A DNA stretch of 64,000 nucleotides from Natrarchaeobaculum sulfurireducens (GCF_003430825.1 NZ_CP024047.1:2852001-2916000), one strand, 5' to 3'. Positions 24,391 through 34,137 are shown, numbered from the stretch's first letter. Numbers and translations: made by a program. Notes: generated by a model from the sequence alone, not told the origin.

Positions 24391-24888
24391 TCAATCTGCG
24401 TCGCTTTCGGCGCTGGGTTCTAGCTCGGCGATCGTCAACTCGGGAATCGTCCGCTCGCCGTTGGCAGCACTCGAGTCATACGTGTAAGGGCCATCGACGA
24501 CCGCCCAGAGGTCGATGACGTCGTCTTCCTCGACCGGGTCGCCATCCCACCAGCCGACGGCATCGGCGACGTTCCCCGGACCGAACAGCAGGTGATACTG
24601 AACCATCCCGTCGTGGTCGATTGCCTGGAAGACCGTCGCCGACTCGATGCTGACTGACTCACCTTCGAACGCCTCGGGATCGTCGGCAAGTTCCTGTGGA
24701 TCGACCGCACGGGCCGCTTCGCGAACCCCCTCCGAATCGGACTCCGGCTCGCCGGTCGGTTCGGTCTCGAGATCGTCGAGTGAGTCGACGTCGTCGGGGT
24801 CGTCTACGTCGTCGGGCTCATCATCGCTCGAGAGACAACCAGCGGCCATGACGAGTGCGCCCCCGGCGAGAACGTGGCGTCGCTTCAT
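24391..24888 (-). CDS. Small Tat lipoprotein, unknown function
   Basis: The 165-residue secreted lipoprotein starts MKRRHVLAGGALVMAAGC, combining a twin-arginine-like RR and a lipobox ending at Cys18. A long D/E/P-rich spacer (to about residue 60) separates the lipid anchor from a compact beta-rich domain (VSIESATVFQAIDHDGMVQYHLLFG, then VIDLWAVVDGPYTY), which may be an OB-like fold. I do not recognise the family. It is encoded next to the S-layer gene but on its own promoter. Confidence 0.7.
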   Translation of the reverse strand: MKRRHVLAGGALVMAAGCLSSDDEPDDVDDPDDVDSLDDLETEPTGEPESDSEGVREAARAVDPQELADDPEAFEGESVSIESATVFQAIDHDGMVQYHLLFGPGNVADAVGWWDGDPVEEDDVIDLWAVVDGPYTYDSSAANGERTIPELTIAELEPSAESDAD

Positions 24889-24897
24889 GTCGGGGCG

Positions 24898-25140
24898 CTA
24901 CGAACACGCCACGCAAGAGTGTGGTGGTCGAGCGGTGACACCACCGGAGACGAGAACAGCCACGGGTGACGGTTTCCTCGCGGGTCGGTCACCCACCGTG
25001 AGAGAGACGTAATCAAAACTCCCACAGCAACGGCAGTGCTCGCACAGCCACCGAACGACGTCGTCGACAGCGGCGTGCTCGAGGATCGTGGCGTCGAACG
25101 GGGCGCTGGAATCGTCCATCCACGCGCGCACGTTGGTCAT
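24898..25140 (-). CDS. Small cysteine-containing hypothetical protein (weak)
   Basis: The frame starts at ATG 25140 (MTNVRAWMDD). Its first half has haloarchaeal codon bias and a helix with a cysteine cluster, RWLCEHCRCCGSF, that could bind metal. The second half is less gene-like. No family is recognised, and the frame may be spurious. It lies next to the lipoprotein gene on the same strand. Confidence 0.3.
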   Translation of the reverse strand: MTNVRAWMDDSSAPFDATILEHAAVDDVVRWLCEHCRCCGSFDYVSLTVGDRPARKPSPVAVLVSGGVTARPPHSCVACS

Positions 25141-25404
25141 AAGTAAACGAGGCAGCCACCGGACGATGACGGGCTGGGAGGCGCTCGAGTCCGGGTGATC
25201 GACAGTCGCCACTGCTGGGGAGTATATGCCGACAGAACGGGGAGCGATCGGTCTGAAACGAGAATCGAGTGGAAGCTGCGGGTAGTGTGATCCGGATGGG
25301 AACCGTGGCAGTCGGTGCTGGTCGAACGAGCACGGGGTGTTCGCGCTGTCGAACAGCGGAGTAGAAGTCGACGAAGGCCCGTCGGTGACTGCGTTTCGAC
25401 GAGC
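25141..25404. other. Intergenic region downstream of the exporter operon
   Basis: I see no gene here. The short frames inside this stretch are shadow-like. It probably contains the terminator of the RND exporter operon and the upstream region of the small gene at 24898-25140. Confidence 0.4.
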
Positions 25405-27882
25405 TCAGCGCAGGCGGGCCGTCAGTCGGTCGGTTGCCTCGCCGGACTCGATCCACGCTGCCCACAGATAGAGTGCGGGCGGTAAGGCGACGACCGCGGC
25501 GACGAAGGAGTAGACAACGCTCAGCGCCATGAGCAGGCCGAAGTCCCCGAGCACGGGCGTAATCGCGAGCGCGAGCGCGCCGGTTCCGAGCGTCGTCGTC
25601 AACATACTCCCGGCGAGCGCCCCGCCGGTGCCCGAAAGCGTCGTCGTCAGGGAGGTACGGACGTCTTGATCGACCGAATACTCGTCGATGAACCTGGCCG
25701 TGGTGTGGACCGAGTAAGCGATCCCGATCCCGATCGAAATCGACAGGATCGTCGCCGTCAGTGCGTTCAACGGCATCCCGAGCAATCGCATCGTTCCGAT
25801 GAGGAACGCGACGGCGATGGCGATCGGGAACACGTTGACGACCCCAAGCCACGGCTTTCGCTCGAGGATCAGATACGAGATGACCAGGAACACCGCGGTA
25901 AGCACGAGCGCAAGCGTCAGTCCCTGGGTGGCGGAGTCGAAGATGATCTGCGTAATCGCATCGAAGATGACGACCTCGCCGGTTGAGGTGGCCGTATAGC
26001 GGAAGTCCTCGGCGAACTCGGCACCGTCGGCGGCGACTTCCTCCTGGGTGGCTTCAGCGTCGATCGAATACTCGACCTGGGCGCTGCGGCGGTCATCGGT
26101 GAGGTACTGTTCGGCCTGTGAGCCAGCCGGGGAGGCGAACAGCTCGTCGTAGATCCGATCGAGGTTTCGGTCGGGGATGCCGTTGCCACTGCGGTCGTTT
26201 CGCTCGACCAGCTCGGCGAATTCGGGGTCTTCTTGTGCGTAGGAGTTGATAACCGTCAGAATGCTCGTCGCATCGGCCTCACCACCCGGTCCGACGGCCA
26301 GGCTGTCGGTCGGGTCCTCGTTGGGGCTCTCGAGTGACTCGAGTGCGTGGTCCTCCTCGAACGGCCCCTCGACGTAGATCGTAATCGACTCGTCTTGATT
26401 CGCCTCGAACCGATCCTCGAGGAGGTTGATCGTCTCGGTGATGGTGTACTCACCGGGTGCGAACGGCTCGGGGATGTGTTCGACGTACCAGGCTTCGTCT
26501 TCGGGCGGGAGGAAGTCCTCGTTTTCGAAGCTCGTGTCGACACCCGTCCCGTAAGCACCCATCGCACCACCGCTGACCAACAAGACGACGACAAAGAGAG
26601 CGGGTGCGCGCTCGCTTACGACTGCGGACGTCGATAGTACCCGTCCGAGCGTGGAGTCTTCGCTCGCGATCGGCGTCGAGTTGAACTCGGGGACGCCAAA
26701 GCGCGCTCTGAGCTGGTCGACCTCGAGTTTCGCCGCGGGGAGAAAGAGCCCGAAGATGAGGAAGGTAAACGCGATGCCGACGCTCGAGACGATCCCCATG
26801 TTCCTGATCGGCTCGAGGTCGGAGATGACGTTGGCACCGAAACCGATGATCGTCGTGACGGTGACGATGACGAACGCGATCATCAACTGGTTGTTCGCCG
26901 TCCGCATCGCCTCGATCGGGTCGTACCCCTGGACGGTCTCTTCGCGATACCGGTTGATGATGTGGATACCGAAGTCGACCCCGACCGCCAGTAACAACAC
27001 CGGGACGGCGATGAGCTGTTGGTCGAACGGAATCCCCGAGAACCCGAGGAAGCCGAACGTCCACACGATCGTCATCAACAGCGCGAACAGGCCGAGTGCG
27101 AGATCGATGGGGTCACGATAGGCTGCGACGAGGAAGACGAGCAATAAGAGGAGCACGACTGGCATCACGATCGCCAGCGAGTCGCCGATGATGTTGTCGA
27201 ACTCCTCCATCAGGATCCCGCCGCCGAACACGCGGATGTCCGACGATTCGCCGCCAGCGATCGAATCGATCGAGAGCTGGATGCCAGAGAGATCGTCGTC
27301 GTCGAACTCAGGCGGCACCTCGTGAGTGACGACCGTAATCGACGCCGAGGCGGACGCTTCGTTCGCGTTGAAGTCATCGGAGACGGTCGCCTCGAACTGC
27401 TGTTCGTCACCGACTGCCTGGACGGCCTGTCTGAACTCCGTGTTCGTTGCACCCTCGACGGCCCGTCGCTGGTCGGCCATCGTCGTCGCGTTCGGTTCGA
27501 TCGCCTGTGCGATCATCGTCGGCGGCCCGTTGGCCGATTCCATCCGCAGTTCAGCCCGGTCTTCGACCTGCTCGAGGGTTCTGAGCGTAGCGAGCACCTC
27601 CTGACGTGTCAGGACGTCGTTGCCGACGTGGACGAGTTGTGTCGTCTCTTCTTCGGCGGCAAACGGTCCTTCGAACTCGTCGTTGATGGCATCGAGGGCG
27701 TCTTGCTCTGGAATGTCTTCGGTGAACGAATCCGAGGGATCGGCTTCCGTCGAGATGGCCGTCATGCCACCGCCGAAGACGACGGTCAACAACAGAAAGC
27801 CGACGACGATCGTCTTCGGCTGTGAGACGATAAGCTCGCTTAGGTGCGCTGTTGCCGCCTCGATTCGGTCGCCAGCGTTCAT
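25405..27882 (-). CDS. RND/MMPL-family transporter
   Basis: The 825-residue exporter has the RND/MMPL plan. A first membrane helix (TIVVGFLLLTVVFGGGMTAI) is followed by a large extracytoplasmic loop. Then comes a membrane block with LAVGVDFGIHIINRYREE (the conserved acidic helix), a second large loop after about residue 430, and a second membrane block ending with a last helix near YSFVAAVVALPPALYLWAAW. Proton-driven export of lipids, drugs or hydrophobic compounds is typical of the family; the substrate is unknown. It lies 3 bases downstream of the envelope beta-domain gene at 27886-29574, in one operon, opposite a TetR-type regulator. Confidence 0.85.
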   Translation of the reverse strand: MNAGDRIEAATAHLSELIVSQPKTIVVGFLLLTVVFGGGMTAISTEADPSDSFTEDIPEQDALDAINDEFEGPFAAEEETTQLVHVGNDVLTRQEVLATLRTLEQVEDRAELRMESANGPPTMIAQAIEPNATTMADQRRAVEGATNTEFRQAVQAVGDEQQFEATVSDDFNANEASASASITVVTHEVPPEFDDDDLSGIQLSIDSIAGGESSDIRVFGGGILMEEFDNIIGDSLAIVMPVVLLLLLVFLVAAYRDPIDLALGLFALLMTIVWTFGFLGFSGIPFDQQLIAVPVLLLAVGVDFGIHIINRYREETVQGYDPIEAMRTANNQLMIAFVIVTVTTIIGFGANVISDLEPIRNMGIVSSVGIAFTFLIFGLFLPAAKLEVDQLRARFGVPEFNSTPIASEDSTLGRVLSTSAVVSERAPALFVVVLLVSGGAMGAYGTGVDTSFENEDFLPPEDEAWYVEHIPEPFAPGEYTITETINLLEDRFEANQDESITIYVEGPFEEDHALESLESPNEDPTDSLAVGPGGEADATSILTVINSYAQEDPEFAELVERNDRSGNGIPDRNLDRIYDELFASPAGSQAEQYLTDDRRSAQVEYSIDAEATQEEVAADGAEFAEDFRYTATSTGEVVIFDAITQIIFDSATQGLTLALVLTAVFLVISYLILERKPWLGVVNVFPIAIAVAFLIGTMRLLGMPLNALTATILSISIGIGIAYSVHTTARFIDEYSVDQDVRTSLTTTLSGTGGALAGSMLTTTLGTGALALAITPVLGDFGLLMALSVVYSFVAAVVALPPALYLWAAWIESGEATDRLTARLR

Positions 27883-27885
27883 CTG

Positions 27886-29574
27886 TTATTGCCTCTGGTA
27901 GACGTATGCGCCAGCGCCGAGGGTGGCTAGCAGCACTGTTCCGACGGCGAGCCATGGAATACCGCCGTCGCTTTCGGTGACGTCGATCGCCACACGCGTA
28001 GTATCAGACAACTGGCTGTTACCCCGCTCGTCGTCGTAGCGGAAGTCGAACGAAACGGGATACGTCTTCGCCGTTGCACCGTCTTCAGCGTCGAGATCGA
28101 ACGTCATCGTGACCGTCTCGCCGGGTTCGAGTTCTTCGACGAATCCTTCGTCGTCGTCGCTGTCGAGTGGGTCGTCGGTGAACAGGCTCGCCTCGACGTC
28201 GGTGACGGTCTGATCGAGGTTGTTGGTCACCTCGACGTCGATGAGTTTCTGTTCTCCGGCGGCGATCTGGCGATCCTCGACATTGACGAGGAACTGATCT
28301 CGCTGTTCTTCGACACCGATCATCGCGGCTGCGTCCTCGAACAGTCGCATCTGCAGATCCTCGTTGCGATACTGCACCGCGAGGTCGATCTCGCGGTCGA
28401 TCGCTTCGGCCTCACCGCTGACGTCGACTGGGAGGCTAAACGGGGCGGATTCGCCCGACTCGAGGCTATCGACGGCCACACCCGTTTCGATCGGGATCAC
28501 GTTGGGAGACTCGTCGGTAAACTGCACGACGACGTTTTCGGCGTCTTCAGGCCCCTCGTTCGTGACGTAGCCTTCGAGGTCACCGTCTTCGCCGACCCGC
28601 AGCGTCGAGTGGACGTCGGTGATGGTAAATCGCTGTTCGGCGAGCGGCATTACACCGCTCGAGACACGCTCATCGACTCGATCGAGTCCGTCGTCAGTTT
28701 CGAACTGGACGGTCCCTTCGAGCGGGTAGTACCGAACCGAGGTGTCATCCGGGAACGCGACGTCGTACGTCACGGTCGCCGTCTCGCCGGGTTCGAGTTC
28801 GTCGATCCGAGCGGAGTCCTGTGCGCTTTCACCGAAGCCGAGTCCCGGACTCGTCGACTCCATCGCGACGTTGATATCGGTCGCGACCTCTTCGCCTACG
28901 TTCTCGAGTTCGACGTCCATCGAACCGGTGTCGCCGATCTGGGCGTCCGTTTCGACGTCGACGATGTCGAATCGAGCCTCCTCGTCTACCTCGAGGTCGA
29001 TCGACACCGACTCGGTTCGGGACTGTTCGTACGTCGTCCCGTCACCGGCTTGTTGACTGGTGTACGTATACGAAAGGTCGACGTCGAGCGAATATTCTCC
29101 TGCCGAAACGTCGTCAGGGACGTCGATCGCGATCGGGACTTCACTCGGCTGTTGGTCCGTCACTGTTCCGATCGACGTCTCACCGGATCTGACGGTGAGT
29201 GGATCGTCGGCCTCTGCCTCGACGGTCACGTCTCGAGCGGCGGTGACGATATCACGCGATTGTGCGTCGCCGATGCTGAGGTCACCGCCGTTCGAGACGA
29301 CGACGGTAACCTCATTGGTCTCACCCGACTGGACGATCGGGTTCGGAGCGAACACGTCAAGGTCCGGGGAACCGCGGACGAACGGCCGGTCTTGCATAGA
29401 TTGCCGAGTTTCCCGTAGCTCGGCTTGCTGCTGTTGGAGCTCTGCTTCGCGTTCGTCAAGCTCCGCTTCGCGTTCGTCTAAATCGTCGTCGTCCGCCGCT
29501 CCGATACCGGTGATACCGAGACTCGTGACGAGCAACACGACCAGTAGAACCGTCGACACTGATTGCCAGTTCAT
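27886..29574 (-). CDS. Exported COG1361/NEW3-like envelope protein, exporter partner
   Basis: The 562-residue protein has an N-terminal signal (VLLVVLLVTSLGITGIGAAD) and a short coiled-coil (DEREAELDEREAELQQQQAEL, about 30-55). A series of immunoglobulin-like beta domains follows, each with the TNEGP/NNL-type loops and GETVTMTFD or GETATVTYD ends. A C-terminal membrane helix (WLAVGTVLLATLGAGAYVY) and a short basic tail end the protein. It is the first gene of the RND exporter operon and is probably a periplasmic-side adaptor or accessory subunit; this role is inferred from context. Confidence 0.8.
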   Translation of the reverse strand: MNWQSVSTVLLVVLLVTSLGITGIGAADDDDLDEREAELDEREAELQQQQAELRETRQSMQDRPFVRGSPDLDVFAPNPIVQSGETNEVTVVVSNGGDLSIGDAQSRDIVTAARDVTVEAEADDPLTVRSGETSIGTVTDQQPSEVPIAIDVPDDVSAGEYSLDVDLSYTYTSQQAGDGTTYEQSRTESVSIDLEVDEEARFDIVDVETDAQIGDTGSMDVELENVGEEVATDINVAMESTSPGLGFGESAQDSARIDELEPGETATVTYDVAFPDDTSVRYYPLEGTVQFETDDGLDRVDERVSSGVMPLAEQRFTITDVHSTLRVGEDGDLEGYVTNEGPEDAENVVVQFTDESPNVIPIETGVAVDSLESGESAPFSLPVDVSGEAEAIDREIDLAVQYRNEDLQMRLFEDAAAMIGVEEQRDQFLVNVEDRQIAAGEQKLIDVEVTNNLDQTVTDVEASLFTDDPLDSDDDEGFVEELEPGETVTMTFDLDAEDGATAKTYPVSFDFRYDDERGNSQLSDTTRVAIDVTESDGGIPWLAVGTVLLATLGAGAYVYQRQ

Positions 29575-29913
29575 TCAGCTCACCGTCGCCAGGCAGCTCG
29601 TGCACACGGACGCGGGGCTCGTACGCGAATCGGCTGCAGTAATATCTCGTTGCACAGCGATTAACATCTCTATACCGGGTTGAAGGATACAGGAATCAAA
29701 AGCGTTTTCATTCGTGGATTCGTCGATACCCTATGGTCGGGAGAAAACACTCGCGTGAGTGGGTCGAACGAGCCACTGGTATGGGGAGTACGGTCGGGCG
29801 ACCAATCGCACGCCAGTGTATCGACCACCGGGCTATGAGGCGACGAGACGAGTTCTCGAAGACGCCGAACCGAATCACAGCTACCGACCGGTTACGATGG
29901 AGTGACTACCACA
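29575..29913. promoter_or_regulatory. Divergent control region between exporter operon and TetR regulator
   Basis: These 339 bases contain no gene. They separate the minus-strand exporter operon from the plus-strand regulator, so both promoters must lie here. An AT-rich stretch around 29695-29720 is a candidate for the exporter promoter. No single clear operator palindrome was found. Confidence 0.45.
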
Positions 29914-30525
29914 ATGAAAGGCTTCAGTGAGAAAGAGCGCGAACGGATTAGGGAACGATTACTCGAGGAGGGACAACAGCTCTTTTCGAGGTTCGGACCC
30001 GAACGGACACGCGTCAAAGACGTCACCGACGCATCGGATATCGGAACGAGTACGTTCTACAGTTTTTTCGACTCGAAACAGGAGTTGTACATCGAGGTAC
30101 TCATCCGAGAGCACAAAGCGTTCCACGAAGCGATCGAAGCGGCGATCGATGGCGTCGAAGACCCCCGTGAACAGGTGCATATTACGCTCGAGACGATCTT
30201 CGAGGAGCTCGAATCGAACCCGCTTATCTATAGTCTGATCGTCGAGGGAGAACTCTACTCGCTTCGGACGTGGCTCTCAGATGAAGAGCGAAGCCGAATC
30301 GTCGAACGGATTCGGGGGAGACGGCTGGGAGCAATCGATGAATGGGTATCGGATCCGTCGTTTGCTGTGGACGATCCGGCAGTCGCGGATGCCCTTCTCA
30401 GACACATCGTCTTCGTAAGCCAGGCACAGGGCGTTCAAGTCGACACAGACGAGCACCCGGACTACGAAGCAGTCCGTTCGGTGTTGGTCGACATTATCGT
30501 CGACGGACTGTTCGAATCGTCGTAG
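29914..30525 (+). CDS. TetR/AcrR-family transcriptional regulator
   Basis: The 203-residue regulator has the TetR DNA-binding domain at the N-terminus: the helix RIRERLLEEGQQLFSRFGPERT, then VTDASDIGTSTFYSFFDSKQELYIEVL. A helical ligand-binding domain follows (for example EQVHITLETIFEELESN and IVFVSQAQGVQVDTDEHPDYEAVRSVL). The start at 29914 (MKGFSEKERERI) is preferred to a slightly earlier ATG. It is divergent from the RND exporter operon, the usual layout for a local repressor of an efflux pump. The effector is unknown. Confidence 0.85.
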   Translation: MKGFSEKERERIRERLLEEGQQLFSRFGPERTRVKDVTDASDIGTSTFYSFFDSKQELYIEVLIREHKAFHEAIEAAIDGVEDPREQVHITLETIFEELESNPLIYSLIVEGELYSLRTWLSDEERSRIVERIRGRRLGAIDEWVSDPSFAVDDPAVADALLRHIVFVSQAQGVQVDTDEHPDYEAVRSVLVDIIVDGLFESS

Positions 30526-30772
30526 CTTACGGGTAGTCGAAAGCGCCCCGGACGAGGGGGAGTCCGTGCTATCTATAACACGTATCGGACCGACCCCACG
30601 AGCGAGGGGGCAACACTCCCATAGGTCCGGCTGCCAGTCAGTTGACACGCGAGCACACGAAAGCCGTGCTGTCGGGTACGGAATACGCACTCGTCGGGAC
30701 GACGAAGTGTAGTCACTGGTCGAACGAGAGTGCAGAAAATCACACACATCGCCGCGAGGCGGCGGAAGTGGA
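30526..30772. other. Intergenic region between TetR regulator and cold-shock gene
   Basis: No coding features are supported here. The region lies between the ends of two convergent genes and probably holds their terminators. Confidence 0.4.
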
Positions 30773-30967
30773 TTAGTTGCGGACGACGTTCGTCGCGCGG
30801 GGGCCTTTGGGGGCCTGTTCGATGTCGAATTCGATCTCGGTCCCTTCCGTCAGGTCCTCGCCGCCAACGTCTTCCATGTGGAAGAACACGTCGTCGTCGG
30901 AGTCGTCAGTGTCGATGAAACCGTAGCCGCCTGTGTCGTTGAAGAAATCAACCTTACCGTTTGCCAT
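30773..30967 (-). CDS. cspA: Cold-shock domain protein (CspA family)
   Basis: A 64-residue single cold-shock domain: MANGKVDFFNDTGGYGFID (RNP-1-like GYGFI), DDVFFHME (RNP-2-like VFFH), and the final GPRATNV. It binds single-stranded RNA or DNA in the cytoplasm. The start at 30967 is the classic CspA start; a longer frame opens at 30997. A TATA-like CTTATG lies about 30 bases upstream, suggesting a leaderless transcript. Confidence 0.9.
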   Translation of the reverse strand: MANGKVDFFNDTGGYGFIDTDDSDDDVFFHMEDVGGEDLTEGTEIEFDIEQAPKGPRATNVVRN

Positions 30968-31203
30968 TACAACCAGACAAACTCGGAGTACCCGCATAAG
31001 TGTTCCGCATTCGTTCGGAAAAATGGCCGAGCGATTCTTGAATGTTTTTTACCGACTCTTTCAAATAGACATTCGTCCTGTATCGGAAGTTATCTGGGAG
31101 ATCCTGTCCGATTCGTCGTGACGAGCACCAGCTTCTGTGGGATCAGCAGTTCGAGCTGTGCAGGTGCAACCGGATCGGCTGAGGCGGCGTCCAACGAGCC
31201 TTT

Positions 31204-31848
31204 ATGTCTACTCCGCCGTTGATACACGTGGATTCTAACGACGTTCGTCGACAGTGGGAAGCCCGGTCGGGAGAGTACTCGCCCGAATACTACGCCTACT
31301 ACGGTCCGAACGATACGAGCGACGCCCTGCGGTGTATCTTCGAGCAGTTCCTCGAGCCGAATGCGTCCGTGCTGGAACTCGGCTGTAGCTCGGGCCGACA
31401 CCTCTCACATCTGTCCGTACACGGCTTCGAGAATCTGGCCGGCATCGAGGTCAATCCCGATGCATTCGACGTGATGGCGGAGACCTATCCGGACCTCGCA
31501 GCCGAAGGGGAGTTCTATCTGGACGCGATCGAAGACGTCGTCACCGACTTCGACGACGGGGAGTTCGATGCAGTCTATTCGGTGGAGACGCTCCAACATC
31601 TCCACCCGGACGCCGAGTGGGTGTTCGACGAACTGGCTCGGATCACGAGCGACCTCCTCGTCACGGTCGAAAACGAAGGCGACGTCGACCGCGACGGGTC
31701 GACCGAACCCGACGTCAACTACGTCAACGACGACTTTCCGCTGTACTACCGCGATTGGAACACGATTTTCACCGATCGGGGTCTCGTCGAAGTCGACGCG
31801 AGAGAGGGACAACGGGACACGATCCGAACGTTCCGGACAGCTCAATAG
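31204..31848 (+). CDS. Class I SAM-dependent methyltransferase
   Basis: The 214-residue methyltransferase has motif I (VLELGCSSGRHLSHL), motif II (GIEVNPDAFD), a later acidic DFDDGEFDAVYSVETLQHLHP and a C-terminal beta strand. Substrate and role cannot be fixed. Its stop is 6 bases from the stop of the convergent amidase gene. Alternative starts (such as GTG at 31228) exist; 31204 is used because it gives a plausible N-terminus. Confidence 0.8.
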   Translation: MSTPPLIHVDSNDVRRQWEARSGEYSPEYYAYYGPNDTSDALRCIFEQFLEPNASVLELGCSSGRHLSHLSVHGFENLAGIEVNPDAFDVMAETYPDLAAEGEFYLDAIEDVVTDFDDGEFDAVYSVETLQHLHPDAEWVFDELARITSDLLVTVENEGDVDRDGSTEPDVNYVNDDFPLYYRDWNTIFTDRGLVEVDAREGQRDTIRTFRTAQ

Positions 31849-31854
31849 CGTCAG

Positions 31855-33360
31855 TCACTGGCGTTCAGCCTCGAGTGCATCGGCCGCCCGCAACACGGTC
31901 GCGTCGTCGAACCGAGAGCCGACGAGCATGAGGCCGACGGGGAAGCCGTCCACGTCGTCAGCGGGAACGCTCACGGCGGGGTGGCCAGTGCGATTGAAGG
32001 GGGCGGTGTTGGCGACGACGTCGTCTGCTTGCAGTCGCTCGAACTGATCGCGCTCTGGGCGGTGTTCGGGAGCCGTCACGACCGTCGTCGGCATGGCGAG
32101 CAGATCGTACGTCTCGAGGAGTTCGTCGTAGCGCTTCGTGAGTTCGACGACGAGGTTCATCGCCTGAGCGTAGTAGCGCGAATGGTACTCGTGGTTGGTG
32201 TACGCTCCCATGAGCAAGAGCAGTTTGAGCATCGCGGGGAAGTCATCGGCTTGGGCCCGTCGGAACTTGCCGAACGACTCGATCCACGACCGGTTGTACC
32301 ACGCCTTCCAGCCGTGGCCCAGCCCCTCACCGAGCATCGCGTCGAGCAGTCCTTCGGCCGTACAGACCGAGTGGATGGCGTCCGCGTCGGCGTGCATCGG
32401 GATGGAAACGTCCTCGACCGCCGCGCCCATTGCTGCGAACTGATCGATCCCCTCGCGGACGGTCTCGAGGACGGCATCGTCGCTGCCGGACCGGTCGAAT
32501 CCCTCCTCGAGGACGCCGATCGAGAGCGAGGAGACGTCGCCATCGAGGGACGCCTCGTAGCGCTCGACGGGAACGGGTGCGTGAGCCCGGAGGTCACGTT
32601 CGTTGCTGCCAGCGATTACGGAGAGGACGCGGGCGACGGACTCGACGTCGGGCCCCATCGGTCCCGGATGATCGATCGCGTGTTCGATCCCGATGCAGCC
32701 GGTGTAGGGGACGAGCCCGTAGGTCGGTTTGTGGCCGACGATACCACAGAGTGCCGCCGGAATCCGGACGCTGCCACCCTGATCGGAGCCGATCGCCGCG
32801 TCGACCTCGTCCGTCGCGATGGCGACCGCACTGCCACCGCTCGAGCCGCCGGCGAGGGAGTCGTCGTCGTGGGGGTGGAGGATCGGCCCGAACGCACTGT
32901 GGCCCGTCCGCGTCATCGCCATGTCGTCCATGTTCGTCTTTCCGACGATGTCAGCTCCGGCCTCGAGCAGGCGAGTGACGACGGTTGCATCGCGGTCGGG
33001 AACGTAGCCCTCGACGACCTGTGAGCCACACGTCAGCTCGACGCCGGCGACGCAGACGTTGTCCTTGATCCCGAGTTCCCAGCCATCGAGGTCGCCCCCG
33101 TCGTTGCCGGCAACGTAGCACCGACTCACCCAGGCGTTGTACGGGTCCTCGTCGCTCGAGGGGCGGCGACCCGAACTGCGTTCGCGGCCTTCGGTGCCGC
33201 CGAGTCGTGGCTCCAGATCGTAGGACATCACGGTCTCGTAAGAACTCAGCCGCCGATTGGCTATCTCGGTGAACGCCTCGAGTTCGTCGTCGGTGAGATC
33301 CAGATACTGCTCCGCAGCGAGTTCGTTTAGGGCGGCTTCCGTCGGTGGACGAAGCGGCAT
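31855..33360 (-). CDS. Amidase-signature family amidase
   Basis: The 501-residue amidase-signature enzyme has the catalytic triad pattern Lys99 (GIKDN), Ser173 (in GGSSGGSA) and Ser197 (in GSDQGGSVRI), plus the conserved glycine-rich GHKPTYGLVPYTG segment. It hydrolyses an amide bond; the substrate is not known. It is not clearly GatA, because it lacks GatBC neighbours. The N-terminal 80 residues are a helical extension. It ends a few bases from a convergent methyltransferase gene and is followed upstream by a GNAT gene on the same strand. Confidence 0.85.
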   Translation of the reverse strand: MPLRPPTEAALNELAAEQYLDLTDDELEAFTEIANRRLSSYETVMSYDLEPRLGGTEGRERSSGRRPSSDEDPYNAWVSRCYVAGNDGGDLDGWELGIKDNVCVAGVELTCGSQVVEGYVPDRDATVVTRLLEAGADIVGKTNMDDMAMTRTGHSAFGPILHPHDDDSLAGGSSGGSAVAIATDEVDAAIGSDQGGSVRIPAALCGIVGHKPTYGLVPYTGCIGIEHAIDHPGPMGPDVESVARVLSVIAGSNERDLRAHAPVPVERYEASLDGDVSSLSIGVLEEGFDRSGSDDAVLETVREGIDQFAAMGAAVEDVSIPMHADADAIHSVCTAEGLLDAMLGEGLGHGWKAWYNRSWIESFGKFRRAQADDFPAMLKLLLLMGAYTNHEYHSRYYAQAMNLVVELTKRYDELLETYDLLAMPTTVVTAPEHRPERDQFERLQADDVVANTAPFNRTGHPAVSVPADDVDGFPVGLMLVGSRFDDATVLRAADALEAERQ

Positions 33361-33527
33361 ACGCGACTAGTCGCTCAACTGACCGAAGTGATCGGCGCAC
33401 GCACCCGCAAGGGACTAAACACGCGTTCGTCCGACCGACACGCACCGACCGATCGACGACTCGAGCGAGCGTTGCTCGACGGCACCCAGCACCGGCCGCC
33501 GTCTGCGAACCCGACGGTCCCCGGCGA

Positions 33528-34046
33528 TTACAGCCGCTTCGAGAAGACGTCGGTCTCATAGGCCTCGCCGCCGAGTTCGATCTCGTTGCGCTCCGTCCGC
33601 TCGAAGCCGCGGCCCTCGTAGAACTGCCTACCGACCTCGTTCCCCGCGAGCATCTCGAGTCGAATCGTCGAGACAGCTGTGGGGAGCGCCTCGAGTCCAC
33701 GCTCGAGCAACGCCGTTCCGACGCCGGTCCCCCAGTGGTCCGGATCGACGTAGATCGCTTTCAACTCGGCCTCGTCCGGGCCGACGAACGACTTCATCTC
33801 GGCGTCGCCCCAGCGGACGTCCGCGAACCCGACTACGTCGCCGTCCTCGCTCGCGACGAACACCCCATCAGGGTTCGGTGTGAGCGACTCCAGCCAGCGG
33901 CGTTCGTCCTCGGGAGATGGATCGACGGCCACGTTCTCGAGCACTCGTCGGGGGAGCAACTCCGCGTACGCTGTGTGCCACGCACGGCCGTGGGCGCGGA
34001 TCACTCCAGGAACGTCGTCGGCTCCCTGGAACCTTCGGATCTCCAT
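33528..34046 (-). CDS. GNAT N-acetyltransferase
   Basis: The 172-residue GNAT protein starts with MEIRRFQGADDVPGVI (the family helix-strand opening). It has the central strand VVGFADVRWGD, the acetyl-CoA-binding segment ELKAIYVDPDHWGTGVGTALLERGL, and a final EVGRQFYEGRGFERTE. The start at 34046 is preferred to a longer frame reaching 34169, which does not look like the family. The substrate is unknown. It lies downstream of a methyltransferase gene on the same strand, with a 91-base gap. Confidence 0.8.
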   Translation of the reverse strand: MEIRRFQGADDVPGVIRAHGRAWHTAYAELLPRRVLENVAVDPSPEDERRWLESLTPNPDGVFVASEDGDVVGFADVRWGDAEMKSFVGPDEAELKAIYVDPDHWGTGVGTALLERGLEALPTAVSTIRLEMLAGNEVGRQFYEGRGFERTERNEIELGGEAYETDVFSKRL

Positions 34047-34137
34047 ATCCGCACTCCTGTATCCGAGCCAATAAGATGGTTGGCCCCTCGAGCCTCCCAG
34101 GCGGACAACACGAGTTTCGGGGCGTTTTCGAGCCAGA

